From Vespula vulgaris (lineage: Eukaryota > Arthropoda > Insecta > Hymenoptera > Vespidae), in NCBI RefSeq assembly GCF_905475345.1, contig NC_066587.1:9849070-9913069 (forward strand): DNA of 64,000 nucleotides, given 5' to 3'. The first letter of the stretch is position 1; each line of letters opens with the position of its first letter. Below, one piece after another: positions 1 through 11,178 of the stretch. The position numbers and the translations under genes were made by a program. Under the pieces are notes generated by a model. It was not told the origin of the DNA. It saw nothing but the letters and a program-made list of their open reading frames with translations, and did no database searches.

Positions 1-460
1 ATTTGATTCAATTCTGGCTGAATTTGTAAACATATAACAATTTTTAATTATAAATTTGGCTGAATTCGGGCAAATGTAAACATTTTCGGGAAAATTCTTG
101 CAAATTTAAGCTATTTCGGACAAATTTCGGTAAATTCGGTTAAATTCGGTTTAATTCGGAAGTTCACACTTTATGAGATTTAACCGAATTTAATCTAATT
201 TAATTAAATTCATATGGATTTACCCGAATTTAACGGAATTTACAGGAATTTGCCAAAAATTACTAAAATATTCTCGAATTTTTAATTTACATGAGTTTAA
301 CTGAAATTAATGGAATCTGTCTAATACTGCTTAAATTAGTTTACATTAATCCATGTATTTAACAGAATTTACACATAAATGACCATAAAATGCTTTATTT
401 TTCTGGATACACATAAATCTATCCGTATTTAAATGAATATACCCGCATTTGACCGAAATT
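1..460. repeat. AT-rich degenerate short-motif repeat
   Basis: This AT-rich stretch is built from a loosely repeated word close to CCGAATTTA, spaced about 10-12 bases apart, as in the runs around 125-160 and 215-255. No open reading frame, RNA gene or transposon end is visible. The same GAATTTA and CCGAATTT words are embedded in the ~148-bp monomers that follow, so this is probably a decayed or more finely reiterated outer part of the same satellite. The left edge is cut by the window start. The boundary with the next feature is gradual and was placed by eye where a long period first becomes readable. Confidence 0.7.
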
Positions 461-2570
461 GTTTAAATTAGGTTGGATACACCGGAAAATGCTTCAAACC
501 AACTGGATACAACCGAATTTATCCGAATATACCCGAATTTGTCTGAAATTAATAACTAAATCCGGACAGAAACTAATTTAACCCATTTTACTCGAAGTTG
601 TACGGAATTAATAAATAATCTTATTATACAGCAGAATTTAGCCGAATTTTCCCCAACTTGTTCGAAATTGTTCAACTTCAATATGAGACAATCGAATATG
701 CTTATAACCACGTGAAAATACCGAATTTTGCTGAATTTACCTGAACCAGTCCGAAATTGTTTAACTTAGATTGGATATACTCGAAAATGCATGAAATCAT
801 CGGCAAACATCTGAATTTAGCCGAATTTTTCCAAATTTTTTCGTAATTAATAAATTTTGTTGTAAGGCCCTAATTTACCTTGAATTGAGTTGGACCCATT
901 CGAAATTTTTAAATAAAATCTAATACATCCGAAATTTAATGAAACAAATCGAAAAATCCCCCATTTAGCCAAATTTACCATAACTTAAATGGAATTAATT
1001 AATTTCCCTCGAATCAAGTTAATTTAAACGAGTTCATTCGGACCTATCTGAAATTTTTTAATTAGATAGAGAACACTTGAGAATGCATAAAACAACCTGG
1101 AAACTCCCTTTTACTTAGCCAATTTTACCTGAACTTTTAAATAATAAATATATTTTCTTTTAGTTCTCTAGTTCACCTCTCACTACCGAAATTTTTATCT
1201 TAAATCGGGTTCAACGTAAAATAAAAAACCATCCGGAAACCGGCGAACTTAGCCAATATTACGCGAACTTTTAAATATTAAAATTTTTTTTTTAGCATCC
1301 TTATTCACGCCTAATTGATCGGGACTTGTTCGAAAATTTTGTATTAGATCGAATACACTTTAAAATTAATAAAATTTTTAATAATAAAGAAATTTCTTTT
1401 AGTACACTAATTTACACCAAATTGAACCAGATCTGTCCGAAATTTTTATGATACCAAAATTAATAAAACCATCCGGAAGTCTTCGAACTTTAGAAACTAG
1501 CAGGTTTTACTCGAATTTTTAAGGAATTAAAAAATTTTCTTTTAAGAATCCTAATTCACTCCTAAATGATCCCATCTGTCCGAAATATTAATATTAAATT
1601 GGGTGCATGCTACAATTAAAAAAACAACCCGAAAACAATCGAACTTAGCCAATATTAATTAGACTATTGAAAATTAGAAAATTTTTTTTTACGCACCCTT
1701 ATTCTTCCATAATTGTTGACCCGAACCGGGCCTGTCCGAAATTTTTATATTTTATAATAAACCCAGTACACCATAAAATTAATACAACCACCCTTAAACC
1801 CTCGAACTTACTCGATTTTAATAGAAATATTTAAAATTAAAAAATTATTTTTTAGCTTTATAAATCACTCCTAATTGAGCCGGGTCTGTCCAAACCTTTT
1901 ATAATAGATTCTGTGCACCGTAAAATCAGTAAAACCACTCTTAAACCAAAATACTTTGCCGAATTTTTTGAAATATTAAAATTAAAAAATTTTTTTATTG
2001 AACACCCTAATCTCCTTTTATTGAGCTGGTCCTGTTTGTAACTTTTATAATAGATTCTGTGCATCCTAAAATTAATAAATCCATACTTAAACTTCCGTAC
2101 TTCGCCGAATTTTTTGAAATTTTATTATTTAAAAATTTTTGTATTAAGCATCCTTAGTCGCTCCTAATTGAGTCGGCCCTTTTCAAAACTTTTATAATAG
2201 ATTCTGTGTACTGTAAAGTTAACAAAGACACCCTTAAACCCCGGAACTTTGCCTTACTCTTTTAGCTATTAAAATTTAAAGAATTTTACATTATGCAGCC
2301 GAAAGCGCCCTTAATTGAGTGGACCCTGTATAAACATTTATAATAGATTCTGTGCACCGTAAAGTTAGTAAAGATACCCTTTAACCCCGGAACTTTGCCT
2401 TACTTTTTATGATATTAAAAATTAAAAAATTCATTTTAAATACCTTTAATCGTTCCCCATTGAGCCGACCCTGTACAAACTTTATATGATAGATTTTGTA
2501 CACTGTAAAGTTAATAAAGGCATCCTTAAATCTCGGAATTTTACTTCACTTTTTTCGATATTAAAGTTTA
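461..2570. repeat. AT-rich ~146-150 bp satellite, subfamily A
   Basis: Tandem head-to-tail monomers of about 146-150 bp. The anchor word GATTCTGTGCACC and its variants starts at 1907, 2053, 2200, 2346 and 2492, giving spacings of 146, 147, 146 and 146. Older, more diverged versions of the anchor (GGTTGGATACACC near 471, GATTGGATATACTC near 769) lie at about twice this spacing. Each monomer carries a CCTAATTGAGCCGG-like box, a run of T with ATTTTTATA, the anchor, then ACCCTTAAACCCTCGAAC. Divergence between monomers is high and falls toward 2500, so homogenisation looks stronger on the right. The short open frame at 1858-2064 is made of satellite sequence and is not a gene. Confidence 0.85.
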
Positions 2571-4956
2571 AGAATTTTTTATCTTATCCACACTTTTTCC
2601 ACATATAAAGCGTAACGGAGATATCTAATGACACCCTCAGGCCCTGGCTCAGGGTCATAGTTTAGGAGATAATTAACTTTAAATAATTTTACAAATAGCA
2701 CCCTATCTCACTCCCTATAAATTTGGCACTGTTAAAACTTTTTTTATATATAGAAAGCAACGAATCCTATCTAATGACACCATTAAGCCCAGGTTCAGGG
2801 TCATAGTTTAGGAGATAATTAATTTTAAATAAATTTACACAAAGCAACCTATTTTGCCCCCTGTTGATCACCTGTGCTGAAACTTTTTTCACATATAGAA
2901 TGCAACAAGAACTATCCAATGATACCCTTAGTCCACGCTCAAGGTTATAGCTTAAGAGATAAATATTGAAAAACATTTTTTTTATATTTTACAAAAAACT
3001 TCTTATATCGCCCCGTATTCATTCGGCCCTGCCAACACTTTTTCGGCATATAAAATGCAATGAAAACTATCTAGTGACACCATTAAGCCTCGGCTCGAGG
3101 TCATAGTTTAGGACATAATGTGTTTTAAAAGATTTTACAAAAAGCACCCTATCTTGCTCCTTAATGATCCGGCCACTCCTAAACTTTTTTCATATATTGA
3201 GCGTAAGCAGAGCTATCCGATGACATCCTTAATTCCTATCTTTGGGTCATAGTTTAGGTGATAAAACTTTGACAGAATTTTTAAAAATTTTACAATAAGC
3301 TTCCTATTTCGCTCCTTATGGGTTTGGCCCTGCCAAAACTTTTTCCACATATAAAATGCAACGAGATCTATTTGATGATACCTTTAGGCCTCGGTTCAAT
3401 GTCATAGTTTTGGAAATAAAAATTAAAAAAAAATTTTTTTTAATTTTACAAAAAGCAACTTATTTCACCCCTAATTGCTCCGGCACTGTCCAAATTTTTT
3501 CACATTTAGAGCCAACGAGAGCAATCTAATGATATTCTTATACCACGGCTTAAGGTTATAGTTTTGGATATAAGAATTTTTCAAAATTATACTAAAAACA
3601 CACTAACTCGTCCCCTATTTTTCCGGTCTTGACCAACCCTTTTTCATATATAGGACGCAACGACAGCTATCTTGTGACACTCTTAGGCTCGGCTCAAGAT
3701 TATAGTTTTGGAGATAAATATTTTTTAATAATTTTTAAAAATTTTACAAAAAGGATCCTATTATTCTGACTCGGATGAAAATTTTTTCCCATATAGAACG
3801 CAACGAGAGCATTCTAATGATATATAAACGCCCCAGCTAAGGGTCATTCCTTAGGAGATAATTAATTTTTTATGATTTTATATAAAGCCCCCTAACTCGC
3901 CGCCGATTGGTCCGATCATACCCAAATTTTTTTCACATATAGAACGCAACGGAAGCTATCTAATGATATCCTTAGGCCCCGATTCAAGGTCACAGTTTTG
4001 GAGATAAATATTTTTAAAGAATTGTTAAAAATTTCACAAAAAGCACTCTATCACGCCCCTTATTGGATCGCTACTACCGAAACTATTTTCACACATAGAA
4101 CGCAATGAGAGTTAATTAGTGAGACCATTAGATCCCGTCTCAATGTCATAGTTTTGGAGATAAAAATTCTTTAAGAATTTGTTAAAATTTACATATAGCT
4201 CCGTAACTCACCCACTATTGGACCGGTCCTGTGCAAACTTTTTACAGATATAGAGATCAATGAGAGCAAACTAATGACCCCACAACGATCTGGCTCAACA
4301 TCATAGTTTAGGAGATAAATAATTCTGTATGATTTTACAGAAAGTTTCCTAACTCGCCCTCTATTGATTCGGTACTGAGGAAACTTTTTTCATATATGGA
4401 CGCAAAGGATGCTAATTAATGACACCGTAGGCTCTGGCTCGAGGTCATAGTTTAGGAGATGAAAATTTTTTAAGAGTTTTAAAAAATTGTATCCTATCTT
4501 GCCCCCTATTGGTTCGACATTGCCGAAACTTATATGGATGTATAGAACGCAACGAGAGCTTTCTAATGATATATTAATGCCTCGGCGCAGGGTCATAGTT
4601 AAAGTTAAGTGCATTTAGGTACCTAGATAATAAATTTTTAATGTTTTTACAAAACATCCTATCTCGCCACCTATTAGTCCGACACTGTCGAAATTTATAT
4701 TGACGTATAGAATACAACGAGAGTTTTCTAAAGACATATAAATAACTTAGCCGAGGGTCATAGTTATATAAATGACTAGGCTGAGGGTCATGGTTTAGGA
4801 GATAAAAATTTTTAAAGAACTTTTTAAAATTTTACAAAAAGCGCCTTATATGGCCTCCTTTTCGGTCCGACACTGCCGAAACTTTTATTGACCTATAGAA
4901 AGCAACGAGAGCTTTCTAATGAGATATAAATTCCCCGACTCAGGGTCATAGTTAAA
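2571..4956. repeat. AT-rich ~146-156 bp satellite, subfamily B
   Basis: Tandem monomers marked by GGTCATAGTTTAGGAGATAA, with the GGTCATAG word starting at 2653, 2799, 2943, 3099, 3245 and ~3400. Spacings are 144-156 and vary with the length of a T/A-rich run. Other conserved parts are a CATATAGAACGCAACGAGAG box, TGACACCCTTAGGCCCCGG and a CGCCCCCTATTGGTCCGG-like box. The order of boxes matches subfamily A: ACACCCTTAAACCCC corresponds to ACACCCTTAGGCCCC, and CGCCCTTAATTGAG to CGCCCCCTATTGG. The two are therefore one family with a switch of subfamily near 2560-2620. A 31-bp-scale local duplication of the GGTCATAG part lies near 4755-4795. Short open frames at 2767-2976 and 4390-4614 are satellite sequence. 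Confidence 0.85.
4591..4623. repeat. 33-bp junction sequence, upstream copy
   Basis: This 33-base stretch begins with GGTCATAGTT of the 146-bp satellite and runs directly into AAGTGCATTTAGGTACC, the first unit of the 20-bp array. It is identical to 4944-4976, 353 bases downstream, where the real satellite-to-20-mer junction lies. Here the sequence returns to ordinary subfamily B monomers after the match, so it looks like a junction copied back into the satellite by unequal exchange. Confidence 0.85.
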
Positions 4957-4976
4957 GTTAAGTGCATTTAGGTACC
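4944..4976. repeat. 33-bp junction sequence, at the 146-bp to 20-bp boundary
   Basis: This is the second, identical copy of the 33-base junction at 4591-4623. Here the sequence continues into the 20-bp array. It marks the exact point at which the AT-rich satellite stops, inside the GGTCATAGTTTAGGAG box of the monomer. Confidence 0.85.
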
Positions 4977-5470
4977 TTATAAGATGCAGTGAAGTTCATT
5001 AAGGTGCTTTGTAAGCTGTATTGTAGTGTATTATGTAATGTAAAGAGGTCTATTGAAGTGCATTAAGGTGCATTATATAGTCCAATGACGTGCATTGGAC
5101 TGCATTCACATGCGTTATAAGGCGCAATGAAGAGCATTGCAGAGCATAGTAAGAAATGTGCACCAGTGACGTGCATTGCAGTGACGTGATGTTCGTTGCA
5201 GGCTAATGACGTGCGTTCATTCTTATGACGTGCGTTCCAGTCTTATGAGGCGCTTTGTAGTACCGTGACGTACGTTGCAGTGCCTTAAGATGCATTGCGG
5301 CAACGTGCGTGCTTCGAATTCTTATGACGCGCATTGCGGTGCCGTAACGTGCGTTGCAGCTTCTTGACATGCGTGGAAGTGTTATGACGTGCGTTGCAGC
5401 TCTGTGACGTGCGCAGCAGTTTTATGACGTAAGTTCAAATGCCGTACGGTGTCGCGCAGTGTCGTTCAGG
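4957..5470. repeat. Degenerate 20-bp tandem array with an AT-to-GC ramp
   Basis: Consecutive 20-base units are clearest at 5221-5460, for example TCTTATGACGTGCGTTCCAG at 5221-5240, then a unit ending in TTTGTAG, then TACCGTGACGTACGTTGCAG at 5261-5280. The core word is TGACGTGCGTTGCAG. Near 5000 the same positions read TGCATTA and AAGTGCATT, while near 5400 they read TGCGTTGC and GTGCCG, so base composition changes by substitution within one unit type and not at a break. No gene is present. Confidence 0.85.
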
Positions 5471-5775
5471 AGGTGCCACGCCACGCCGCGCCATGCCGCG
5501 CCACGCCGCGCAATAACGTGCCAAGCCAAATTGGATCGCGGAATGGGGTGCCACGCCACATCGGGCCATGCAGTACCGCGCCACGACGGGCACCGCAGTT
5601 CCGTGCCACTCAATGCAGTGCTACGCCGGGCCGTGCAGTAACATGCTATATCATGTCGAGCCGCCCAATGCCACGCAGTGCCGTAGCACGCCGGGCCACG
5701 CTACGCCAACTCCCGCAGTGTCGTACCAAGCCATATAACGACGGGCCACACCACGCTAGACCCCGCAGTGACAGG
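5471..5775. repeat. Transition zone between the 20-bp and 40-bp arrays
   Basis: The sequence is built from 10-base words such as GCCACGCCGC (5477-5520) and GCCGGGCCAC, mixed with CAGTGCCGT and CAGTACCGC words inherited from the 20-bp array. Unit length is irregular, about 20-40 bases. CAGTG words disappear after about 5775, where ACCCGGGTCCCGGAGAGCC, the hallmark of the 40-bp unit, begins. Open frames crossing here on both strands (for example 5449-6027 plus and 5422-5613 minus) are low-complexity Arg/Pro/Ala translations and are not genes. Confidence 0.8.
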
Positions 5776-5890
5776 ATCCGTCTGGCCACGCCAACCCGGG
5801 TCCCGGAGAGCCTGACCCCGCTGGCCCACGCAAACTCGGGCTCCCGGAAGTCCGCACACGTCAGGCCACGCCAACCCGGCCACCTCCACC

Positions 5891-5935
5891 CGTGCTACAT
5901 CAACCCGGGCCACGTCAATCGGGGCCAAGCCATCC
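5891..5935. repeat. 15-bp repeat island 1 in the 40-bp array
   Basis: Three consecutive 15-base units of the type CGGGCCACGTCAATC occur without the 25-base GGAGAGCC part that normally separates them. The 40-base unit equals this 15-base part plus a 25-base part, so the island is the 15-base part reiterated alone. Confidence 0.75.
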
Positions 5936-7444
5936 CTGGCCCCGGAGATCCCGGCATCGCCGTGCCTCGACAACCCGGGACCCCGGAGAGCCCGGCCACT
6001 CTGGGCAACACCAACCCGGGTTTCTGAGTGACCGGCATCGCCAGGTCATGCCAACTCGGGACCCAGAGGCGGCTGCGCCGGGCCACACCTACCCGGTAAA
6101 CGTAGAGCCTGGCCGCGCCACGCAACGCTAAATCGGGTCCCGGATAGCCTGTCTATCCAGGGCCATGGAGATCTTGTCCCTGCAGTGACACGCGAATACG
6201 TGCCCCGGAGAGCCCGAACGCGCCGAGCCACGCCTACCCGGGCCTGAGAAAGCTCGGCTACGCCGGGCCACGCCAACCAAGGCCTCGGAGAGCATGGCCG
6301 CATATAGCCGCGACGGAGCATGCCAACCACGGCCCCGGAGAGCCCTGCCTTGCCGTGCTACGCCAACTCGTGCCCCGGAGATTCCACCCGCCCCGGGCCA
6401 TGCCAACACGGTCGCCGGATAATTAGCTGCGTCAGGCCACGCCAACCAGGGCCTCGGATAGCCTGTCAGCGCCGGGCCATTTCTGCTCAGTCCACAGGGA
6501 ACCCGACCATGCCGGGTAACTTCCACTCGGGTCCCGGGGAGCCCATCCATGCCGGAAGATATGTACTTAGCCATCGGAGGTCCGATTACGGCGGCCAACT
6601 TCTACTTAGGCCATGGTGAGACCGGCCAAGTCAGGACACTTCTAGTCGAGACCCTGGGAACCTGGTTACGCTGGGCCACTTCTACTGGGACGCTGGGGCG
6701 CGGAACACGCCGTGCTACAACTACCCGGCTCCCGGGGAGCCCGTCGACGCCGGGATATATCTACTCGAGTTACGAGGAGCCCGACCATGACGGGTCTCTT
6801 TTACTCGGGCCCAGGGGATTCCGGCCACGCCGGCCCAATTCTACTCAGGCTATGGTGTGATAGGCCAAGCCAGGCCACTTCTACTCGAAACTGGGGGAGA
6901 CAGGATAAGCCAGGCCACTAATACGCGGATCCCAGAGAGCACGGCATCCCCAGGACACGCCATCTCGGTTGCCGGAGAGTCCGCCCACGCAGGGTAAGTC
7001 CAAACCGGTCCACAGAGTGCCCGGCTGCGCCGGACGACGCCACCCCGAGTCCCAGGCAGGCAGTCTAAGTCTAGCCAAGCAGGGCACCGGAGATCCCGTC
7101 TGCTCCCTCCAATCCGTGCCTCGGAGATTCTGACCACGCAATCATGTGCTACGGAGAGAACAACTATGATGGGCCACGTCAAGCCGGGCCCCGGAGAGCC
7201 CAACCGGCCCATGATACGTCAACCCGGATCCCGGAGAGCCCTGCCGCGCCTGGCCACGCCATCCTGAGCCACAGAGAGCCTGTCCGCGCCGGGCTATGCC
7301 CACCCGGTTCCCGGAGACACTAGCCGCGTCGGGACACGCCAACCCGAGTTCCGGGGTAACTGGTCACGCCCACTCGGGCCCCGGAGAGGCCGACCACGAC
7401 AACCCAGGCCCCGAAGAGACCGACCATGCCGTACCACGCCAACC

Positions 7445-7489
7445 CGGGCCACATCATCCCGGGCCATATCAACCCGAGCCACATCAGAG
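7445..7489. repeat. 15-bp repeat island 2 in the 40-bp array
   Basis: Three adjacent 15-base units (CGGGCCACATCATCC, CGGGCCATATCAACC, then a CGAGCCACATC unit) occur with no 25-base part between them. The ACATCAAC spelling, in place of ACGCCAAC, is typical of all four islands. Confidence 0.8.
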
Positions 7490-8832
7490 CCACGCCACCC
7501 TCTCCTCCGGAGAGCCCAGCAACGCCGGACCATATCAACCCGTGCTGCGGAGGGCCCGGCAAAGCCGTGTCACACTAACTCGAGACCCGGAGTGCCCGGC
7601 AATCCATACTCTGGCCGCGGAGAGCACACACCAGGCCGGGCCACATCAACTCGGGCCCCGGAGAGGCCGGCCGAGCCGTGCCTCCGTAACCAGGGCTCGG
7701 AGAGCTCGGCCACGCTGGGCCAAGCCAAGCCATGCCTCGGAGAGGCTGTCCTCGCTGGGCCGCGCCAACCGGGATCCTGGGGAGACTGGATACGCCATCC
7801 CGGGCCACGCCAACACCGGAGAGCCGAGTCACGCGGGGCCACGTCAACAAGGCTCTGGAGAGCATGGCCATGCCAACCCGGGCCCCTCAGAGCTCGGCCG
7901 AAGCAGGTCACACCAACCCGGGTCCCAGAGAGTCCGCCCACACAAAAGCACGCACCGGAGTGCCCGGTCACGGCATCCCGGTCCCTGGACAATCCGGCCG
8001 CGTCGAGCCACGCCAACCCGGGTACTGGAGTGCCAGGTCTCATCAAACCGGGTAGCGGAGAGCCTACGCTCGCCTGGTCACGCCAATCTGGGCTCCGGAG
8101 GGACTGGCAACACCGGGCCACACCATCCCGGTTCTCAAAGAGTCCGCCCTGGACCACATTAACCCAATCCGGGCTCCGGAGAGAACGTTCAAGTCCGGCC
8201 ACGCCAATATGTACCTTAGAGAGACCGACCACGTCGGGCCACGTCAAACCGGGCCGCAGAGCGCCCGGTCACGCCGGGCCATGCTTATCCGGTTCCCGCA
8301 TAGACAGGCAATGCCGGACCAAGTCAATCCGGCCCGCGGAGAGCGCATCAATGCAATCCCGAGCCCCCGAGAGACCGGTAACGCCGGGCCACGCCAACCC
8401 GGGTCCCGAAGAGCCAGGCCATGCCATACCGGGCTCCGGGGAGCCCGGCCACTCCAACCCGGGTACCGGAGAGCGTGGACATTCCGGGCCACGCCAACTT
8501 GTGCCCCACAGAGCTCGGACGCGTTGAGCCATGCCAACACGGACCCGGGAGAGCCCGGCCGTGACGGACTACGCCAACCCGGGTGCTGGAGAATCTGTTC
8601 ACAGCGTTCCACACCGTCCCGAGCCCCGGAGATCCGGGATACGCCGGTCACGACAATGCGGGCCCCCAGAGAGACCTGCCGCGCTGGACCAAGCCAACCT
8701 GGATCCCGGAGAGACGTCCACGTTGGGCTACGGTAACCTGGGCGCCGGAGAATACGGCCAAGACGGGCCAGGAGAAACCTGTTCCCGGAGAGACCGGGCA
8801 TGCCAGGCTACACCAACTCGGCCACCTTAAAC

Positions 8833-8877
8833 CGGGCCACATCACCCGGACCACTTCAAACCGGGCCACGCCATAGC
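8833..8877. repeat. 15-bp repeat island 3 in the 40-bp array
   Basis: Three 15-base units beginning CGGGCCACATCACCC are followed by a GGACCACTTC unit and a CGGGCCACGCC unit. They again lack the 25-base GGAGAGCC part. Confidence 0.7.
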
Positions 8878-9650
8878 TGGGCCCCGGAGAGTTCAGTCGC
8901 GCCGGGATACAGCAACCCGGGTCCCGGAGAGCCTGGCCGCGCTGGGCCACATCAACACGTGTTCTGGAGAGGCCGGCCAAGCCCGGTCACTCCAACCTAG
9001 ACCCCGGAAAGACGAGCCTCGCCGTGCCACCACAATCCGGGCCACGGAGAGCTCGGCCGCACCGGGTCACCTCAACCCCTGCACCGGGGAGACTGGCCAG
9101 GCAAAGGAGAGCCTGACAACGCTGGGCCACGCTAACCAGGGTTCCGTAGAGCCCGGCTACGCAGGGAAACTCCAACCTGAGCTTAGGAGAGCCTATCAGC
9201 GCCGGTCTACACAGACCCAAGTCCCGGAGAGCCCGGCCGCGGCAGGCTACGCCAACCCGGTCCCAGGACAGTCTCGCCGCGGCGGCCTCGGAGAGCCTGT
9301 ACGCGCCTATCAACGCCAACCAGGGCCACGGAGAGCCGTGCCATGTCATCCAAGCACCGGACAGATCGGCCACGCCATACCTGTCTCCTGAGAGTCTGCC
9401 AGCGCTGGGCGACGCCAACTCAATCCGCGGTGAGCCGGGTCACGCCAACCCGTGTCCCGGACAGTACCCCAGAGAGACGCACTATGCCTGGTCACGCCAA
9501 CCCGGGCACGGAGAGCTCGGCCCCGTAGGGTCAGGCCGATCCGTGCCCAAGAGAGCCAGTTGCCCTGGGCCACGCTAAACTCTGCCCTGGAGTAGCTGGC
9601 CACGCCATCACGTTTTTTGTAGAACCCACCTACGCCGGGCAACGCCAACC

Positions 9651-9710
9651 TGGGCCACATCAACCTAAGCCACATCAACAAGGGCCACATCAACCCGGGC
9701 CACGCTGTCC
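9651..9710. repeat. 15-bp repeat island 4 in the 40-bp array
   Basis: There are four consecutive 15-base units: TGGGCCACATCAACC, TAAGCCACATCAACA, AGGGCCACATCAACC and CGGGCCACGCTGTCC. This is the clearest island. It is preceded by an unusual T6 run near 9613. Confidence 0.85.
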
Positions 9711-10639
9711 CCGGAGAACACGGCATCGTCCGGACCACGCCAACCCGTGGATCAGAGAGCTCGGCCATGCGAACCTGTGTCCCGCAGAGAACGGCCATGC
9801 CAGGCCACGACAACTCTGCCCCCGGATGGCCCAGCCACGTCTGGCCTTGCAAACCCGTCTCCCGGAGAGACAGGCTACGTCGGGCCAGGCCAACCCGGGG
9901 CCCTTAGAGCACAGCCAAGCCGGGCTACGACAACCCGGGTACCGGAGAGCACGGCAAAACCAAACTGGGATCCAGAGAGCCCGGCTACGCCAACCTAGAC
10001 ACCAGAGAGCACGGCCAAGCAGGGTCACGCCAAAGAAGGATCCGGAGAGCCCGGCCACATCAAACCAGGCAACGGAGAGCCCACCCCTGCACGGCCAAAC
10101 CAACCGGTGCCCCGCAGAGTCCAGCCACACATTGTCTCGCCAACCTGGACCCCAGAGAGACTGGACACGCCAGGACACGCCATCCCGGTTCCCGGAGAGT
10201 CCACCCATTCCAGGCCATGCCATACCCGCCACCGGAGAGATCAGCCACACCGGTCAACGCCAACCTGGTCTCCGGTGAGCCCGGCAATGCCAACCACGCA
10301 TCGGAGAGCCTGCCGCACCCTGTCGCGCCAATCCGGGCCCCGGAGAGCTCAGCTCCGCCGGGCAACGCCAAACCGGGCCAGAGAGACCGGGCCTCGGAGA
10401 GATCGGTCACGTCGGAACACGCAAGCCCGGGCCGCGGTGAGCCTAGCCACGCTAGCCAGGCACCCGGAGTGCCCTGCAACGCCAACAGGGGCCCCGGAAA
10501 GCACGGCCACGTCGGGCCATGGAAGCCTGTCCCCCGAGGAAACCGGCCACACCGAAACACGGAAACCCGAGATCCGGAGAGCCCGGCCAAACCGGGCCAC
10601 GTATACCTGTTCCTCGGAGAGTCCGTCCACGCCGGGCAA

Positions 10640-11178
10640 AGCTAGCCCGGGACCAGGAGAACCCGGGCACGCCAGTCCGAGCCCCGGAGGACAGGGCCAG
10701 CCGGTCCACGCCAGCCCGGGCCCCCGAGAGACCGGACACGAAAGGCCAGGCCAGCCCGAGACCCAGAGAACTCAGCCACGCCGAGTCACGACAGCCCGGG
10801 ACCTGGAGAGCCCGTCCACGCCGGACAAGGCAAGCCTGGACCTCGGAGATCCCGGCCACGCCGGGTAAGCCCAACCCGGGCCCTGGAGAGACCGGCCTCG
10901 TCGGGCAAGGACAGCCCGGGCCACCGCGCCCGCGGACACGAATGGCCACGCCAGCCCGGGCACCGTAGAGCACGGCCACGCCAGGCAAAGCTAGCCTGGA
11001 ACCAGGAGAACCCGGGCACGCCAGTCCGAGCCCCGGAGGACAGGGCCAGCCGGTCCACGCCAGCCCGGGCCCCCGAGAGACCGGACACGAAAGGCCAGGC
11101 CAGCCCGAGACCCAGAGAACTCGGCCACGCCGAGTCACGACAGCCCGGGACCCGGAGAACCCGTCCACACCGGGCCAG
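10640..11178. repeat. Duplicated ~190-bp block in the 40-bp array, 349 bp apart
   Basis: The block at about 10640-10830 is repeated at about 10989-11178 at a constant offset of 349 bases. Marker words are ACCAGGAGAACCCGGGCACG (10652 and 11001) and ACGAAAGGCCAGGCCAGCCC (about 10737 and 11086). Only a few substitutions separate the copies. The offset is not a multiple of 40, so at least one irregular unit lies between them. Confidence 0.8.

Larger units (their letters stand above)
5776..10620. repeat. GC-rich 40-bp tandem array, CAACCCGGG subfamily
   Basis: The repeat period is 40 bases in most units. A unit reads CGGGCCACGCCAACC (15 bases), followed by a 25-base part with CGGGCCCCGGAGAGCC and then CGGCCACGC. 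The 25-base part ends in a near-copy of the start of the next unit, so each unit has two adjacent 10-base blocks of the type CCGGCCACG/CCGGGCCACG. Divergence between units is substantial. Some units are 30 bases (8391-8420 and 8421-8450) or 15 bases (separate entries). GCCCGG and CCGGGC words alternate, so each unit is partly self-complementary. Open frames here (such as 7592-8527 plus) are repeat translations. Confidence 0.9.

Noticed and set aside
1858..4614. Three short minus-strand open frames (63-74 codons) in the AT-rich satellite
   Set aside because: They are segments of 146-bp monomers, with no codon structure and no match to each other beyond the satellite.
461..4956. CENP-B box in the 146-bp satellite
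   Set aside because: I found no stretch with the required TTCG and CGGGA spacing, so a centromeric role rests only on monomer length and is not claimed.
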